Assembly: GCA_016713365.1 (NCBI GenBank) | Contig: JADJPG010000005.1 | Coordinates: 1 to 64,000, forward strand | Direction of reading: 5' to 3' | Length of the DNA: 64,000 nt | From: Verrucomicrobiota bacterium | GTDB lineage: Bacteria; Verrucomicrobiota; Verrucomicrobiia; Limisphaerales; JADJPG01 | Shown: positions 54,933 to 63,628 of the stretch, piece by piece | Position numbering within the stretch: the stretch's first letter is position 1 | Layout: every line of letters begins with the position of its first letter | Notes under the pieces: generated by a model | What the model was told of the DNA's origin: nothing | The model's input: only the letters and a program-made list of their open reading frames with translations | Database searches by the model: none | Made by a program: the position numbers and the translations under genes

Positions 54933-55823
54933 GTGCCTCAGTGGGATAAGATTGCGCTCGTCGGTGTGGGTCTGCTGGGTGGCTCGCTCGGCCTCGCCGC
55001 GCGCGAACGCCGCCTCGCCGGACGCGTCTTCGGCTACGTCCGCCGCAACGCCAGCATCGCCGAATGCGAGAAGGCGGGCGCCGTGGACAAGGCGGACACC
55101 GACCTCTGGCGCACCGTCGAGAACGCCGACCTCGTCGTCCTCTGCACGCCCATCGCGCAGATGGCCGAGCTCACCACCAAGATGCTCTCCGCCCTCAAAC
55201 CCGGCTGCATCGTCACCGATGTCGGCAGCGTCAAGGGCAGTGTCGTCGCGGAACTCGAACCCCTCGCCGCCGGTGCGAAAGCGCACTTCATCGGAAGCCA
55301 TCCGATGGCGGGAGCGGAGAAGATGGGCGTGCTCGCCGCGCGGGCGAATCTCTTCGAAGGCGCCATGTGCGTCGTGACGCCCACCGCGAAGTCTCCCGCC
55401 AAACTCGTCACGCGCCTCGAAGAACTCTGGCGCGACGTCGGCGGCAAGCCACTGCGGCTCTCACCGGACTTGCACGACGATCTCGTCAGCCGTTCCAGTC
55501 ACCTTCCCCACGTCGTCGCCGCCGAATTGGCGAACTACGTCCTCAGCCCCGTGCATCCGAAGGAGCAAGGCATGCTCTGCGCCACGGGCTTTCGCGACAC
55601 CACGCGCATCGCATCCGGTTCGCCCGAGATGTGGCGCGACATCTCGCTCTCGAATCGCAAAAACCTCGCCCGCGTGCTTGGCGTGTTCATCGAGGATTTG
55701 CAGGAGTTCCAGCACGCGCTCGACAACGAGGACGTGAAGATCATCGAGGAATTCTTCGCCAAGGCCAAGGAACGCCGCGACGCGTGGGTGGCGCAGGCGA
55801 CGACGACCACTTCGCCGGAATGA
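54933..55823 (+). CDS. tyrA: Prephenate dehydrogenase
   Basis: 296 residues. Rossmann NAD-binding GVGLLGGSLGLAARE at the N-terminus, then VVLCTPIAQM, the prephenate-binding GSHPMAGAEKMG and LSPVHPKEQGMLCATGFRDTTRIA (key residues GFRDTTRIA). Converts prephenate to 4-hydroxyphenylpyruvate in tyrosine synthesis. GTG at 54933 is chosen because the protein then starts just before the Rossmann strand; the open frame upstream overlaps the divergent receptor gene and is not coding-like. Followed by aroA, cmk and plsC, a frequent gene order. Confidence 0.9.
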   Translation: MPQWDKIALVGVGLLGGSLGLAARERRLAGRVFGYVRRNASIAECEKAGAVDKADTDLWRTVENADLVVLCTPIAQMAELTTKMLSALKPGCIVTDVGSVKGSVVAELEPLAAGAKAHFIGSHPMAGAEKMGVLAARANLFEGAMCVVTPTAKSPAKLVTRLEELWRDVGGKPLRLSPDLHDDLVSRSSHLPHVVAAELANYVLSPVHPKEQGMLCATGFRDTTRIASGSPEMWRDISLSNRKNLARVLGVFIEDLQEFQHALDNEDVKIIEEFFAKAKERRDAWVAQATTTTSPE

Positions 55824-55837
55824 ACGCAGTGAGTTTC

Positions 55838-55913
55838 ATGTTGCAGAGTTACAAGTTGAAGGTTGAGCAACGGCCATCCTCAAACCTGCAACCTGTAACA
55901 TTCAACATGTAAC
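55838..55913. repeat. Heptanucleotide-repeat hairpin between tyrA and aroA
   Basis: The right arm has AAC every seven bases (55883, 55890, 55897, 55904, 55911: AACCTGC AACCTGT, then AACATTC AACATGT). The left arm is the inverted version with GTT at 55840, 55848, 55855 and 55862. The two arms can pair imperfectly into a long hairpin. It fills almost the whole 99-bp spacer, ending 9 bp before the aroA ATG. Looks like a dispersed intergenic element. Confidence 0.75.
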
Positions 55914-55922
55914 AAAAGTCCG

Positions 55923-57361
55923 ATGTCCCTTCCCTCCCTCATCGAAATCGTCCCGCTCACGCAACCCGTCCGCGCGGACATCACCGTACCCGGCTCCAAG
56001 AGCATCACGAACCGCGCGCTTGTGCTTGCCGCGCTCGCCGGCGGCGAAACCACCCTGCAAGGCGCGCTCTGGAGCGAGGACACGCAGGTGATGGTCGAGT
56101 GCCTGCAGGAACTCGGCTTCATGGTGAACGTGGAGCAGGACCCGAACGAAAGCTGCAACCGCACCATCACAGTCTACGGACTGGGCGGACAAGTCCCGCG
56201 CGGCGGCACCGTTGAGCAACCGATGGAGCTCTTCGTCGGCAACGCCGGCACGGCGGCACGGTTTCTCGCGGCGATGGTCTGTCTCGGTGAGGGCGTGTAT
56301 CGGCTCCACGGCGTGCCGCGCATGCACGAACGTCCGCAGGCCGCGCTCTTCCAATCGCTACGCCAGCTCGGTTACCGCATCGACGCCACGAACGACAAGC
56401 TCCCGGCGCTCATTCACGGCGCCGGCTCAAAGCCCGGCGCGCGTTGCACGGTGAGCATCGACGCCAGTTCACAGTTCGCCAGCGCGCTGCTGCTGAGCGC
56501 GGGCGTGGGCGGATGGAGCATCGAAGTGATGGGCGAAAACGCGGACGAATCACCCTACGTGGTGATGACGTCGGAGCTGGTGAAAGCGTTCCCGCATCGC
56601 GGCGGGAAGTTTCAGATTGAACCGGATGCGTCGAGCGGGAGTTATTTTGGGGATCAGGATCATTATTCGAAGACCCCTCTGTCCCAGTGGCCTTGCGGCA
56701 CCCGCAAGCGAGAGACGTTCCGCCATTTGGATTAAGCGTGACGGTCAAGGATTGGCCGAGTTCAGGCTGGCAGATTGATGCGAATTTTGTTCGAGAGATG
56801 ATGCATCTGGCCTTCGCAAGCCCTCACTACGGTTCTTCAATATTCGAAAGCGAAATCAAGAGCTACGGTCACCAATGGTTCGAGCAAGGTGAGGTCAGAA
56901 ACGAAGTTGAGGCCACCATGGAGCCGATCACAATTTCCCGCAAAGACCAGCTCGGCGACGGTATAATGACAGCAATCACGCTTGCGCCCTGACCTCGCAA
57001 AGCCTTCTTCACCGACCTCGGCCGCCTGCGCGTCCAGGAATGCGAGCGCGTCGTCGCCTTGCGCACCGAATTGACCAAATGCGGCGCGAAGGTCATCGAG
57101 ACCGGCGACTCGCTGGAAGTCTTCCCGTCCCAGCTGCACGGCGCGGAGATTGAAACTTACAACGACCATCGCATGGCGATGTGCTTCGCCATTCTGGGAT
57201 TGAAAGTTCCCGGCATCAAAATCAAGAATCCAGCGTGCGTGAAAAAGACGTTCCCGAATTTCTTCCAAAAACTGGCCGCCGCCCCGCCTCACGGTCTGGG
57301 CGCGACGATTCTGGATGCCTCCGGCCGCAAGCTCACGCACGAGGAGCTCTTCGCGGATTGA
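55923..57361 (+). pseudogene. aroA: 3-phosphoshikimate 1-carboxyvinyltransferase (EPSP synthase), disrupted
   Basis: Shikimate-pathway enzyme joining shikimate-3-phosphate and PEP. Intact pieces: VPGSKSITNRALVLAALAGG, GNAGTAARFLAA, SIDASSQFASALL in the first frame; VTVKDWPSSGWQIDANFV, ISRKDQLGDGIMTAITLAP and, after an in-frame TGA (56990-56992), DLGRLRVQECERVVALRTEL, IETYNDHRMAMCFA and CVKKTFPNFF in the second. The shift is in the T run at 56645-56650 (SYF then WGS). Two stretches look foreign to the family, about 56,651-56,735 (with a perfect hairpin) and about 56,800-56,925. Either a true pseudogene or an error-rich region; as the enzyme is normally needed, read-level checking is decisive. 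Confidence 0.85.
56692..56708. repeat. Perfect hairpin CTTGCGG-CAC-CCGCAAG inside aroA
   Basis: Seven-base arms with a 3-base loop, within a segment (about 56,675-56,735) that interrupts conserved EPSP synthase sequence. Could be the core of a small inserted repeat. Confidence 0.55.
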
Positions 57362-57411
57362 AATCCGAAATGCCCCGCTATTCTCCAGAACGCCCGGCCC
57401 AGGAAAATCAT

Positions 57412-57513
57412 GGTAGGGCGCGTTGCTCCGCGCGCGCCGTGTTCCATGCGGCCGGTCAAGAAACGAGCCTTGTTGAGAATAACGGCGGCGCGCGCGGAGC
57501 GACGCGCCCTACC
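57412..57513. repeat. 102-bp element with 28-bp terminal inverted repeats
   Basis: The arm at 57412-57439 (starting GGTAGGGCGCGTTGCTCC) is the reverse complement of 57486-57513 with a single mismatch (27 of 28). The 46-bp middle has no coding sign. It lies between aroA and cmk, with no flanking target duplication that I can see. It resembles a MITE or a dispersed palindromic repeat. The rest of 57,362-57,637 holds no supported gene. Confidence 0.85.
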
Positions 57514-57637
57514 AGCTTTCATTCAATCCTGATCCGCCTTCCCGCTTGCGCGCCGCTCAACTCCTCCGCACACTTTTCCCGTGAAGATAAACCTCGGCAA
57601 AGTCGGAATCCGTCCCGCCAAACTCGAATCTGACGAG

Positions 57638-58333
57638 ATGGACCACCACATTGTCATCGCCATCGACGGCACGAGCGCCAGCGGCAAGAGCACGAACGCC
57701 AAGCTCATCGCCCGTTCGCTCGGCTACGTCTACGTGGACACCGGCGCGATGTATCGCACGCTCGCGTGGTATTGCCTGAAGAAGAATGTGGACGTGAACG
57801 ACCACAAGGCCGTGGCCAGCCTCTGCCGGCGCTGGAATTCCGAACTGAAGTGCACTGAGGGCGATCTCCGCCAGGTTCAACTGCTCGTGGATCACTACTA
57901 CCCCGAGAAGGAGATTCGCACCGCGGAAACCAGTGCCGCCGTTCCCGCCGTGGCAGCCGTACCGAAGGTCCGCGAGTGGATGAAGAAGGCGCAGCGCCAG
58001 TGCATCCAATTCGGCAATCTCGTGATGGAAGGCCGCGACATCGGCACGAACATCTTCCCGGAGACGGATTTCAAGTTCTACCTCGATGCAAATCTCGCCG
58101 ACCGCACGGCGCGTCGCCAGGCCGAGGGCGTGGATGAAGATCTCGCTGCGCGCGATCAACGCGACAGCCAGCGCGCCGCCGCGCCGCTGATGATTCCGCT
58201 GGGTGCAGTGATGGTGAACAATTCCGGCCAGACGCCGGACCAAACCAGCGGACACATCCTCGGCATCATTCGTCAGCGCCTGAAGGAACGCGAAGACGCG
58301 CGTCTGGTGGCGCAGCAGAAGCCGCGTTGGTGA
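57638..58333 (+). CDS. cmk: Cytidylate kinase
   Basis: 231 residues. P-loop IAIDGTSASGKSTNAKLIA, YVDTGAMYRTLAW, VMEGRDIGTNIFP and the Arg-rich segment TARRQ. Phosphorylates CMP and dCMP. ATG 57638 gives the family N-terminus; the ATG at 57581 would add 19 residues with no match to the family. The stop overlaps the plsC ATG (TGATG). Confidence 0.93.
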   Translation: MDHHIVIAIDGTSASGKSTNAKLIARSLGYVYVDTGAMYRTLAWYCLKKNVDVNDHKAVASLCRRWNSELKCTEGDLRQVQLLVDHYYPEKEIRTAETSAAVPAVAAVPKVREWMKKAQRQCIQFGNLVMEGRDIGTNIFPETDFKFYLDANLADRTARRQAEGVDEDLAARDQRDSQRAAAPLMIPLGAVMVNNSGQTPDQTSGHILGIIRQRLKEREDARLVAQQKPRW

Positions 58334-58977
58334 TGAACCTGACCTACCGGATTGCCTGGCTGCTCTCGCGGCTCTTTCACTACACCTACTTCCACGGCCG
58401 CCACTATCACGCCGACCGCGTACCGCTGACCGGCGGTGTCATCCTCGCCGCAAATCACGCCAGCGTGCTCGATCCGCCCGTCATCGGCGGTGGCTTCAAT
58501 CGCACGGTGAATTATCTCGCGCGCCGGACGCTGATGGACATCCCGGTCTTCGGTTTCATCCTGCGCCAGTTGAGCGTCGTGCCAGTCGATCGCGACGGCA
58601 GCGGTGGCGCGGGCTTGAAGGCGATTCTCAATCGACTGATGGAGGGCGGCATCATCCTGCTCTTCCCCGAAGGCACGCGAACACCCGACGGCAAAATGCA
58701 AACGGCGCGTTCCGGCATCGGCCTCACCGTCATCAAGTCCACCGCGCCCGTGGTACCGGTGCGCGTGAACGGCACCTTCGCCGCGCTGAGCCGCTTCATG
58801 AAATTCCCGATGCCGCGCCGCGTGACCGTGATTTACGGTGAGCCGATGCGTTTCGAGAAGCTGCGTGCGGAAGCGAAGGTGTGCACGAAGGATCGGTTGA
58901 AGGAAATTTACCAGCAGGTGGCGGATGAAATCATGGCCGCCATCGCGAGTTTGGATGAGCCGAAGCGAAGCCGCTGA
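58333..58977 (+). CDS. plsC: 1-acyl-sn-glycerol-3-phosphate acyltransferase
   Basis: 214 residues. The acyltransferase motifs are present in order: NHASVLDP (His-x4-Asp catalytic pair), VVPVDRDG, FPEGTRTPDG and VVPVRVNG. Makes phosphatidic acid at the inner membrane; the N-terminal helix RIAWLLSRLF would hold it there. One-base overlap with cmk; the cmk-plsC pair is a common arrangement. Confidence 0.93.
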   Translation: MNLTYRIAWLLSRLFHYTYFHGRHYHADRVPLTGGVILAANHASVLDPPVIGGGFNRTVNYLARRTLMDIPVFGFILRQLSVVPVDRDGSGGAGLKAILNRLMEGGIILLFPEGTRTPDGKMQTARSGIGLTVIKSTAPVVPVRVNGTFAALSRFMKFPMPRRVTVIYGEPMRFEKLRAEAKVCTKDRLKEIYQQVADEIMAAIASLDEPKRSR

Positions 58978-58983
58978 GAATCC

Positions 58984-59466
58984 TCAGCGACCAGGCGCCT
59001 TCTCCGCGGTCTTCACAGAAGCTGCTGATTCCGCAATCAGCTTCTCGAGCTTCGCCGCGAGCTCGCGTTTGGGAGCGCCGCCCATTACCTGATCCACCAC
59101 CCGTCCGTCCCGAAAATAGAGGAACGTCGGAATCGCCTGAATCCCGTACTTCTGCGCCAGCACCGACGCCTCGTCGACATTCACCTTCGCCACCTTGGCG
59201 CGGCCCGCGAAATCATCCGCCAGTTCGTTCACCACCGGCGCAATGCTGCGACAAGGACCGCACCACGGCGCCCAGAAGTCGACGAGCACGGGCACCTTCG
59301 CTGCGATGACTTCGTTCTGAAAATTCTTCTCGGAGAGAATGAGGATATTGGTGCCATGCGCCTCCGCCCGGGAGGACGAATTGTCGCAACCACCGCCTGC
59401 CAGCAAGGACACAAGCAACACCGCCGGGAGCACCAGCATCCACACGATGACCACATTGCGCTTCAT
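58984..59466 (-). CDS. Thioredoxin-domain lipoprotein
   Basis: 160 residues. Lipoprotein signal (VLPAVLLVSLLAGGGC, lipobox AGGGC) followed by a complete thioredoxin fold with VLVDFWAPWCGPCRSIAPV, the cis-Pro loop IQAIPTFLYFRDG and GAPKRELAAKLEKLI. The WCGPC site is that of cytoplasmic thioredoxin, yet the protein is exported and lipid-anchored, so it probably acts as a periplasmic thiol reductase or in cytochrome or lipoprotein quality control. Converges on plsC with a 6-bp gap. Confidence 0.92.
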   Translation of the reverse strand: MKRNVVIVWMLVLPAVLLVSLLAGGGCDNSSSRAEAHGTNILILSEKNFQNEVIAAKVPVLVDFWAPWCGPCRSIAPVVNELADDFAGRAKVAKVNVDEASVLAQKYGIQAIPTFLYFRDGRVVDQVMGGAPKRELAAKLEKLIAESAASVKTAEKAPGR

Positions 59467-59529
59467 ATATCAGGGAGAGTAGCCGTGAACCGCCGGTTGC
59501 CAACAGACATTCTAGAACCGCACGAAGCA

Positions 59530-60183
59530 CTAAAAGCTCAGGTGCGTCCGCGGAGAATGCTCTTCGCCCAGGATGGGTTCCGTTGCATTCGGCAGCGACG
59601 GTGAAAGCTGTTCGAGCAACGTCCGGCAATCATGCTCCGAGAGCTTCAGTGTGCGCGACACCGCGTGCATGAACCCGAGCAGCGTCTGCTTTTCGTAACT
59701 GGTCAGACCTTGCATCACCGGCAGCGAGTAGACCGAAAGCGTGAGCCCATAAACGAGCGTGTGCCAGCCGTTGGCCAGACCATCATCCACTGCACGAAGG
59801 TACCGCTGCAACAATCGATGGTCGCGAAGCGGACGCAGGCGTTTCAACTGCGCCTGGCCAACGCGGCGACTGGCATTCGCAAACGGTTTCAACGCCTTTT
59901 CGGAGGCGAGTTGTTGATCGAAGGCGATCAATTCGCGCGTCTCATTCCGGCTGGCGTGACGGAACGCGCGCTGGATGGCGGGAAGCTCAAAGGGAATTAG
60001 AACTTGGGACTGGTAGGCTTCGAGAAACCGGAGGAGCGAAGGAACGCTGTCGACGTTGCTGAGGTGAAGCGAGTGCGACGCGGTGCTGAGGGCGACGAGA
60101 CCTTCCGCCGAGCCGAGCTGCTGCACCAGGGGATGCCAGTCGCCCAGGAGCTCAGCCGATTCTGGATTCGTTTGCCGCAGCAT
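59530..60183 (-). CDS. UreF-like protein (tentative), not linked to urease genes
   Basis: 217 residues, all-helical, no signal or membrane segment. The central part (ELPAIQRAFRHASRNETREL, FDQQLASEKALKPF, SRRVGQAQLKRL) and HTLVYGLTLSVYSLPVMQGL follow the helix pattern of the urease accessory protein UreF, which helps load nickel into urease. No ureABC or other accessory genes lie nearby. Divergent from recF across 197 bp. Without a homology search this remains a resemblance; a conserved hypothetical is the alternative. Confidence 0.45.
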   Translation of the reverse strand: MLRQTNPESAELLGDWHPLVQQLGSAEGLVALSTASHSLHLSNVDSVPSLLRFLEAYQSQVLIPFELPAIQRAFRHASRNETRELIAFDQQLASEKALKPFANASRRVGQAQLKRLRPLRDHRLLQRYLRAVDDGLANGWHTLVYGLTLSVYSLPVMQGLTSYEKQTLLGFMHAVSRTLKLSEHDCRTLLEQLSPSLPNATEPILGEEHSPRTHLSF

Positions 60184-60380
60184 ACGTTTCTCAGTTCTTC
60201 GCCCGATGTCGTCGGAGGAGGAACTGCTTGGAAGCTATATCGGCAGTCTCGCAGCGGCCAACAGGAAAACCTTCAGCGCCTGCGAATATATTTTTTGACG
60301 TGCGCCGAGAATGACCATCGCGCGGAGACATCGTCGGAAAAAATCTCGCGACCACGCAACTGCGCGTTCATCTTTCGCGC

Positions 60381-61460
60381 GTGCATCTGGCCCATCTGAG
60401 ACTTCGCGACTTCCGCAATTACGCGCGGCTGGACGTGGATTTTCAGCCCGGCTTCCACTTGCTGCTCGGCGACAATGCCCAGGGCAAAACAAATATTCTC
60501 GAAGCGATCTACCTGATGGCGACACTGCGATCCTTTCGCGGCGTCGGCAGCGCCCAGATGGTGCGCCACGGTCAGACGGGATACTTCGTCGGAGGCAAAT
60601 CCGTCGGCTCAGCGCGGCACGAGATCAAAATGTATTGGTCGGCTCGCGAGCGGAAGTTGAGCCTCGATGGCCAGCCCGTGCGCAAGCTCACCGACTACCT
60701 CGGCGCGCTGCGGGTCGTCGTCTTCTGCACGGAAGATCTGCAACTGGTGAAAGGCACCGCGCGCGCACGACGGCGTTTCATGGATTTGCTCCTTTCACAG
60801 ACGCATTCCACCTACCTGCCCCTGCTCCAGCGCTACGCGCGCGCGCTGCGTTCCCGCAATGCCCTGCTCAAGCAACGCATCGTCAACGAGGAGTCGCTCG
60901 AAAGCTTCTCGCGCGAGCTGGTGGAGATCGGGAACCAGATTATCCGCCATCGCGAACAACTCACGCCGCGCATCTCGCCGCTGGCGCGGCTCGCCTACCG
61001 GCGCATTTCCAGCGATGCCGAGGAACTGCGCATCGAGTATCAACCAAGCGTGAAGAAGGATTTCGCCCTGGAGCTCGCCCAATCTCGGGCGCGGGAGCGA
61101 ACGTATCGATCAACCCTGGTCGGTCCGCATCGCGACGAGGTGGAGCTGCAGTTGAACAACCAGTCCGCCGCGCAGTTCGGCAGTGAAGGTCAAAAACGCA
61201 CGCTCGCCGTCGCGCTGAAGATGGCTCAAGCCGAATATCTCTCCGGAATTCACGGTTCGCCGCCCATCCTGTTGATTGACGACGTCATGGGAGAGCTCGA
61301 TGCGAAGCGCCGCAGCGGATTGTTGCCGTTGCTGGAACGAGCCCATCAAGCGAGTGGCCAGGTGTTCATGACGTGCACGGAGGAAAACTGGCCTCGCGAG
61401 CTGAGTCGCGAACTTCAACGTTGGCACGTTCTGAACGGCACGCTACAGAAGCTCAAGTAA
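60381..61460 (+). CDS. recF: DNA replication and repair protein RecF
   Basis: 359 residues, GTG start. SMC-like ATPase: Walker A LLGDNAQGKTNILEAIYLM, then TLVGPHRDEVEL, the signature SEGQKRTLAVALKMAQ and Walker B PPILLIDDVMGELDA. Loads RecA on gapped DNA as part of RecFOR. In many genomes it lies in the dnaA-dnaN region; here it stands with a GDPD-like gene instead, 15 bp downstream. Starting at the GTG gives the canonical N-terminus HLAHLRLRDFRNY. Confidence 0.95.
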   Translation: MHLAHLRLRDFRNYARLDVDFQPGFHLLLGDNAQGKTNILEAIYLMATLRSFRGVGSAQMVRHGQTGYFVGGKSVGSARHEIKMYWSARERKLSLDGQPVRKLTDYLGALRVVVFCTEDLQLVKGTARARRRFMDLLLSQTHSTYLPLLQRYARALRSRNALLKQRIVNEESLESFSRELVEIGNQIIRHREQLTPRISPLARLAYRRISSDAEELRIEYQPSVKKDFALELAQSRARERTYRSTLVGPHRDEVELQLNNQSAAQFGSEGQKRTLAVALKMAQAEYLSGIHGSPPILLIDDVMGELDAKRRSGLLPLLERAHQASGQVFMTCTEENWPRELSRELQRWHVLNGTLQKLK

Positions 61461-61475
61461 CCCGGTCCCATCACC

Positions 61476-62315
61476 ATGAACATCTCGTTGCTCCGCCCTA
61501 CGCTTCAGCTCCTCACCATGGTCATTGCAACTGTGGTTTCACTGCCGACCACCGGTGCGGATCCGGCGACCAAATCACCCCTGCGTCAGGCGCATTCACA
61601 CAACGACTATGAACATGCGCGTCCGCTTCTGGACGCGTTGGACCAGGGCTTTTGCAGCGTCGAGGCCGATGTCTGGCTGGTCGACGGGAAGCTTCTGGTC
61701 GCCCACGACCTCAAGGACGCAACACCCGAACGCACGCTGGAAGCGCTGTATCTCGATCCACTTGCAGCTCGCGTGGAGCGAAACGGCGGACGCGTGTTTC
61801 CACACGGCCCAGAGTTCACGCTCATGATCGATGTGAAGTCGGACGCGACAAATTCATACCGCACACTGAAGGTGGTATTGGAACGCCACGCGTCGATGCT
61901 GACGCGGTTTCGCGCCGACAGAACGGAGACCAACGCAGTCACAATCATCATCTCCGGCAATCGCGCGCGCGAGCTGATGCTGACTGAAACGTCACGACTG
62001 GCGGCTTACGACGGACGTTTGGCGGATCTGAGTTCAACGGCGTCACCGCATTTCATTCCACTAATCAGTGACAACTGGACGCAGCACTTCAAATGGCGGG
62101 CGCGCGCGGAAGATGGCGTCTTTCCCGAGTTGGAAAGGACGAAGTTACGGGAGCTGGTCGGCAGAGCGCACGCGCAGGGTCGACGACTCCGGTTGTGGGC
62201 CACGCCGGATCAGCCGGCGATGTGGAAGGAATTGCGGGACGCAGGCGTTGATTTGATCAATACAGACAAGCTGGAGGAACTCTCCGGATTCCTGAGGGCG
62301 CCAGCGCGCAACTGA
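61476..62315 (+). CDS. Secreted GDPD/PI-PLC-like phosphodiesterase (AIM6-like)
   Basis: 279 residues with a signal peptide (LLTMVIATVVSLPTTGA). TIM-barrel phosphodiesterase pattern: QAHSHNDYEHARPLLDALDQG, VEADVWLVDGKLLVAHD with His/Glu/Asp metal ligands, FTLMIDVKSDA, RLRLWATPD and DLINTDKLEEL. This matches the glycerophosphodiester phosphodiesterase-like group that includes yeast AIM6, found in many Bacteroidota and Verrucomicrobiota. Likely cleaves an exported phosphodiester; substrate unknown. Confidence 0.82.
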   Translation: MNISLLRPTLQLLTMVIATVVSLPTTGADPATKSPLRQAHSHNDYEHARPLLDALDQGFCSVEADVWLVDGKLLVAHDLKDATPERTLEALYLDPLAARVERNGGRVFPHGPEFTLMIDVKSDATNSYRTLKVVLERHASMLTRFRADRTETNAVTIIISGNRARELMLTETSRLAAYDGRLADLSSTASPHFIPLISDNWTQHFKWRARAEDGVFPELERTKLRELVGRAHAQGRRLRLWATPDQPAMWKELRDAGVDLINTDKLEELSGFLRAPARN

Positions 62316-62330
62316 ACCTCGCGGGAAAAA

Positions 62331-63089
62331 CTAGCCGGACATCGTCCAGCGCCCGCCTTTGCGAAACTTGTTCACGAAGGTTTGATACTTCATGCCGGTG
62401 AGAACGTAAGTTGTTCCACCCTGCTGCCAGCTCGCCGTTCTCCAGACGCCGCACTTCTCAAAGTCCGGCTTGTCACTCGCAGGCATGTGGGCGAGCTGCA
62501 AACCGTCCACTAGGAACAAATGCATATGGCGGGTGCCGTCCGTCAGGCAGAGCATCGGAACCCGGAGACCGTCCGTCTCCACCAGTTTGCATCCGATAAG
62601 GTGCGCGTCTTTCAAACCGTCCGGCAACGAGAACGAAGCTGAAGCGTCGTTCTGGACCAGCCAGCGCTGAATCTTCTTTGGATCCGAGGATTCGAAATCC
62701 AGATGAGCACCGCCATCCCAGGCTTGATCGATGAGTTCCGCGCGAAACTCCGTGAACTGCGCCGGTTTATTGGTGGCCAGCACGCCACCGCCGACGGCCA
62801 GCACCACAAAGCTCGCTGCCACCGCAGCGCGAGCCCGCCATTGCGCCCAGCGACTGAAGCGAACGACCTTGCGCTGCGCGAGGATGGAGTCTCTCAGATC
62901 CGTCGGGACCGAAATCGTCTTCACGCCCTCGGCAAACTGCTGATCGAACCTTCGCTGGTCCTCAAACCAGCGGCCCAATTCCCGGTCGCGCTCCGTCTGA
63001 AGCAACGCCTCAGCGAAACGCGGATCTTCCATGTCCGCGCCACCGGCGCGGAAGACTTCCAATAATCTTTTGGCTTCCTCGCTGTTCAT
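62331..63089 (-). CDS. Putative membrane anti-sigma factor
   Basis: 252 residues. N-terminal cytoplasmic helices of about 90 residues (FAEALLQTERDRELGRWFED), one membrane helix (RAAVAASFVVLAVGGGVLA) and an exported domain of about 130 residues. It overlaps the upstream sigma-factor gene by 4 bp (ATGA), the normal arrangement of a sigma/anti-sigma pair. No zinc-binding HxxxCxxC motif is seen, so it is not a classical ZAS protein. Confidence 0.75.
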   Translation of the reverse strand: MNSEEAKRLLEVFRAGGADMEDPRFAEALLQTERDRELGRWFEDQRRFDQQFAEGVKTISVPTDLRDSILAQRKVVRFSRWAQWRARAAVAASFVVLAVGGGVLATNKPAQFTEFRAELIDQAWDGGAHLDFESSDPKKIQRWLVQNDASASFSLPDGLKDAHLIGCKLVETDGLRVPMLCLTDGTRHMHLFLVDGLQLAHMPASDKPDFEKCGVWRTASWQQGGTTYVLTGMKYQTFVNKFRKGGRWTMSG

Positions 63090-63628
63090 AACACGACAGA
63101 ACGTTTGAGTTTATCGAACGAAATCAAATTCCTCGGCCGGTCTTCCATCAACTGCCGCAACATCGCGCGGCCTCGCGAGATGCGGGACATCACCGTTCCC
63201 ACCGGCACGCCGAGAATCTCGGCAATCTCCAGATACGAATGCTGGTCGAGATAGAACAAAGTCAGCGGTACCCGGAAAACTTCCGGCACTTCTTTCAACG
63301 CTTGCAATGCCGTTTCAGCATCCAGGCGGTCCCCCGCATCAGCCGTCACAGCCGGCATTTCGTTCACTGCATCATCGGCTTCCACGTGCGGGTAACGAGT
63401 CTTCCACCGATGCGAATCCACGAAAGCCCGGTACAACGTGGTGAACAGCCACGACTTCACCTTGGCCTGTTCCTGAACCTGATGCGACTTGCGACCCAGC
63501 TGGGCAAAAGTGTCCTGCGTCAGATCTCGCGCGTCCGACTCCCGCTGCACCAAACTGAACGCAAAGCGATACAGCGGCTCGTAATAGGCCGTTACAATCT
63601 GCTCAAACGTTGCGTCGTCGAGAGTCAT
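63086..63628 (-). CDS. ECF RNA polymerase sigma factor
   Basis: 180 residues, the standard ECF size without C-terminal extension. Region 2: YYEPLYRFAFSLVQRESDAR, DLTQDTFAQL, KSWLFTTLYRAFVD; region 4: LKEVPEVFRVPLTLFYLDQH, EIAEILGVPVGTVMSRISRG. Expected to be held by the co-encoded membrane protein at 62,331. Divergent from the branched-chain leader at the right edge. Confidence 0.95.
   Translation of the reverse strand: MTLDDATFEQIVTAYYEPLYRFAFSLVQRESDARDLTQDTFAQLGRKSHQVQEQAKVKSWLFTTLYRAFVDSHRWKTRYPHVEADDAVNEMPAVTADAGDRLDAETALQALKEVPEVFRVPLTLFYLDQHSYLEIAEILGVPVGTVMSRISRGRAMLRQLMEDRPRNLISFDKLKRSVVL

Noticed and set aside
56990..56992. UGA recoding (selenocysteine or readthrough) in aroA
   Set aside because: EPSP synthases have no selenocysteine, no suitable stem-loop follows, and the gene is broken elsewhere too.
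62703..63065. Plus-strand ORF opposite the anti-sigma gene
   Set aside because: Arg/Ala-rich antisense shadow with no features; the minus-strand pair with ATGA overlap explains the region.
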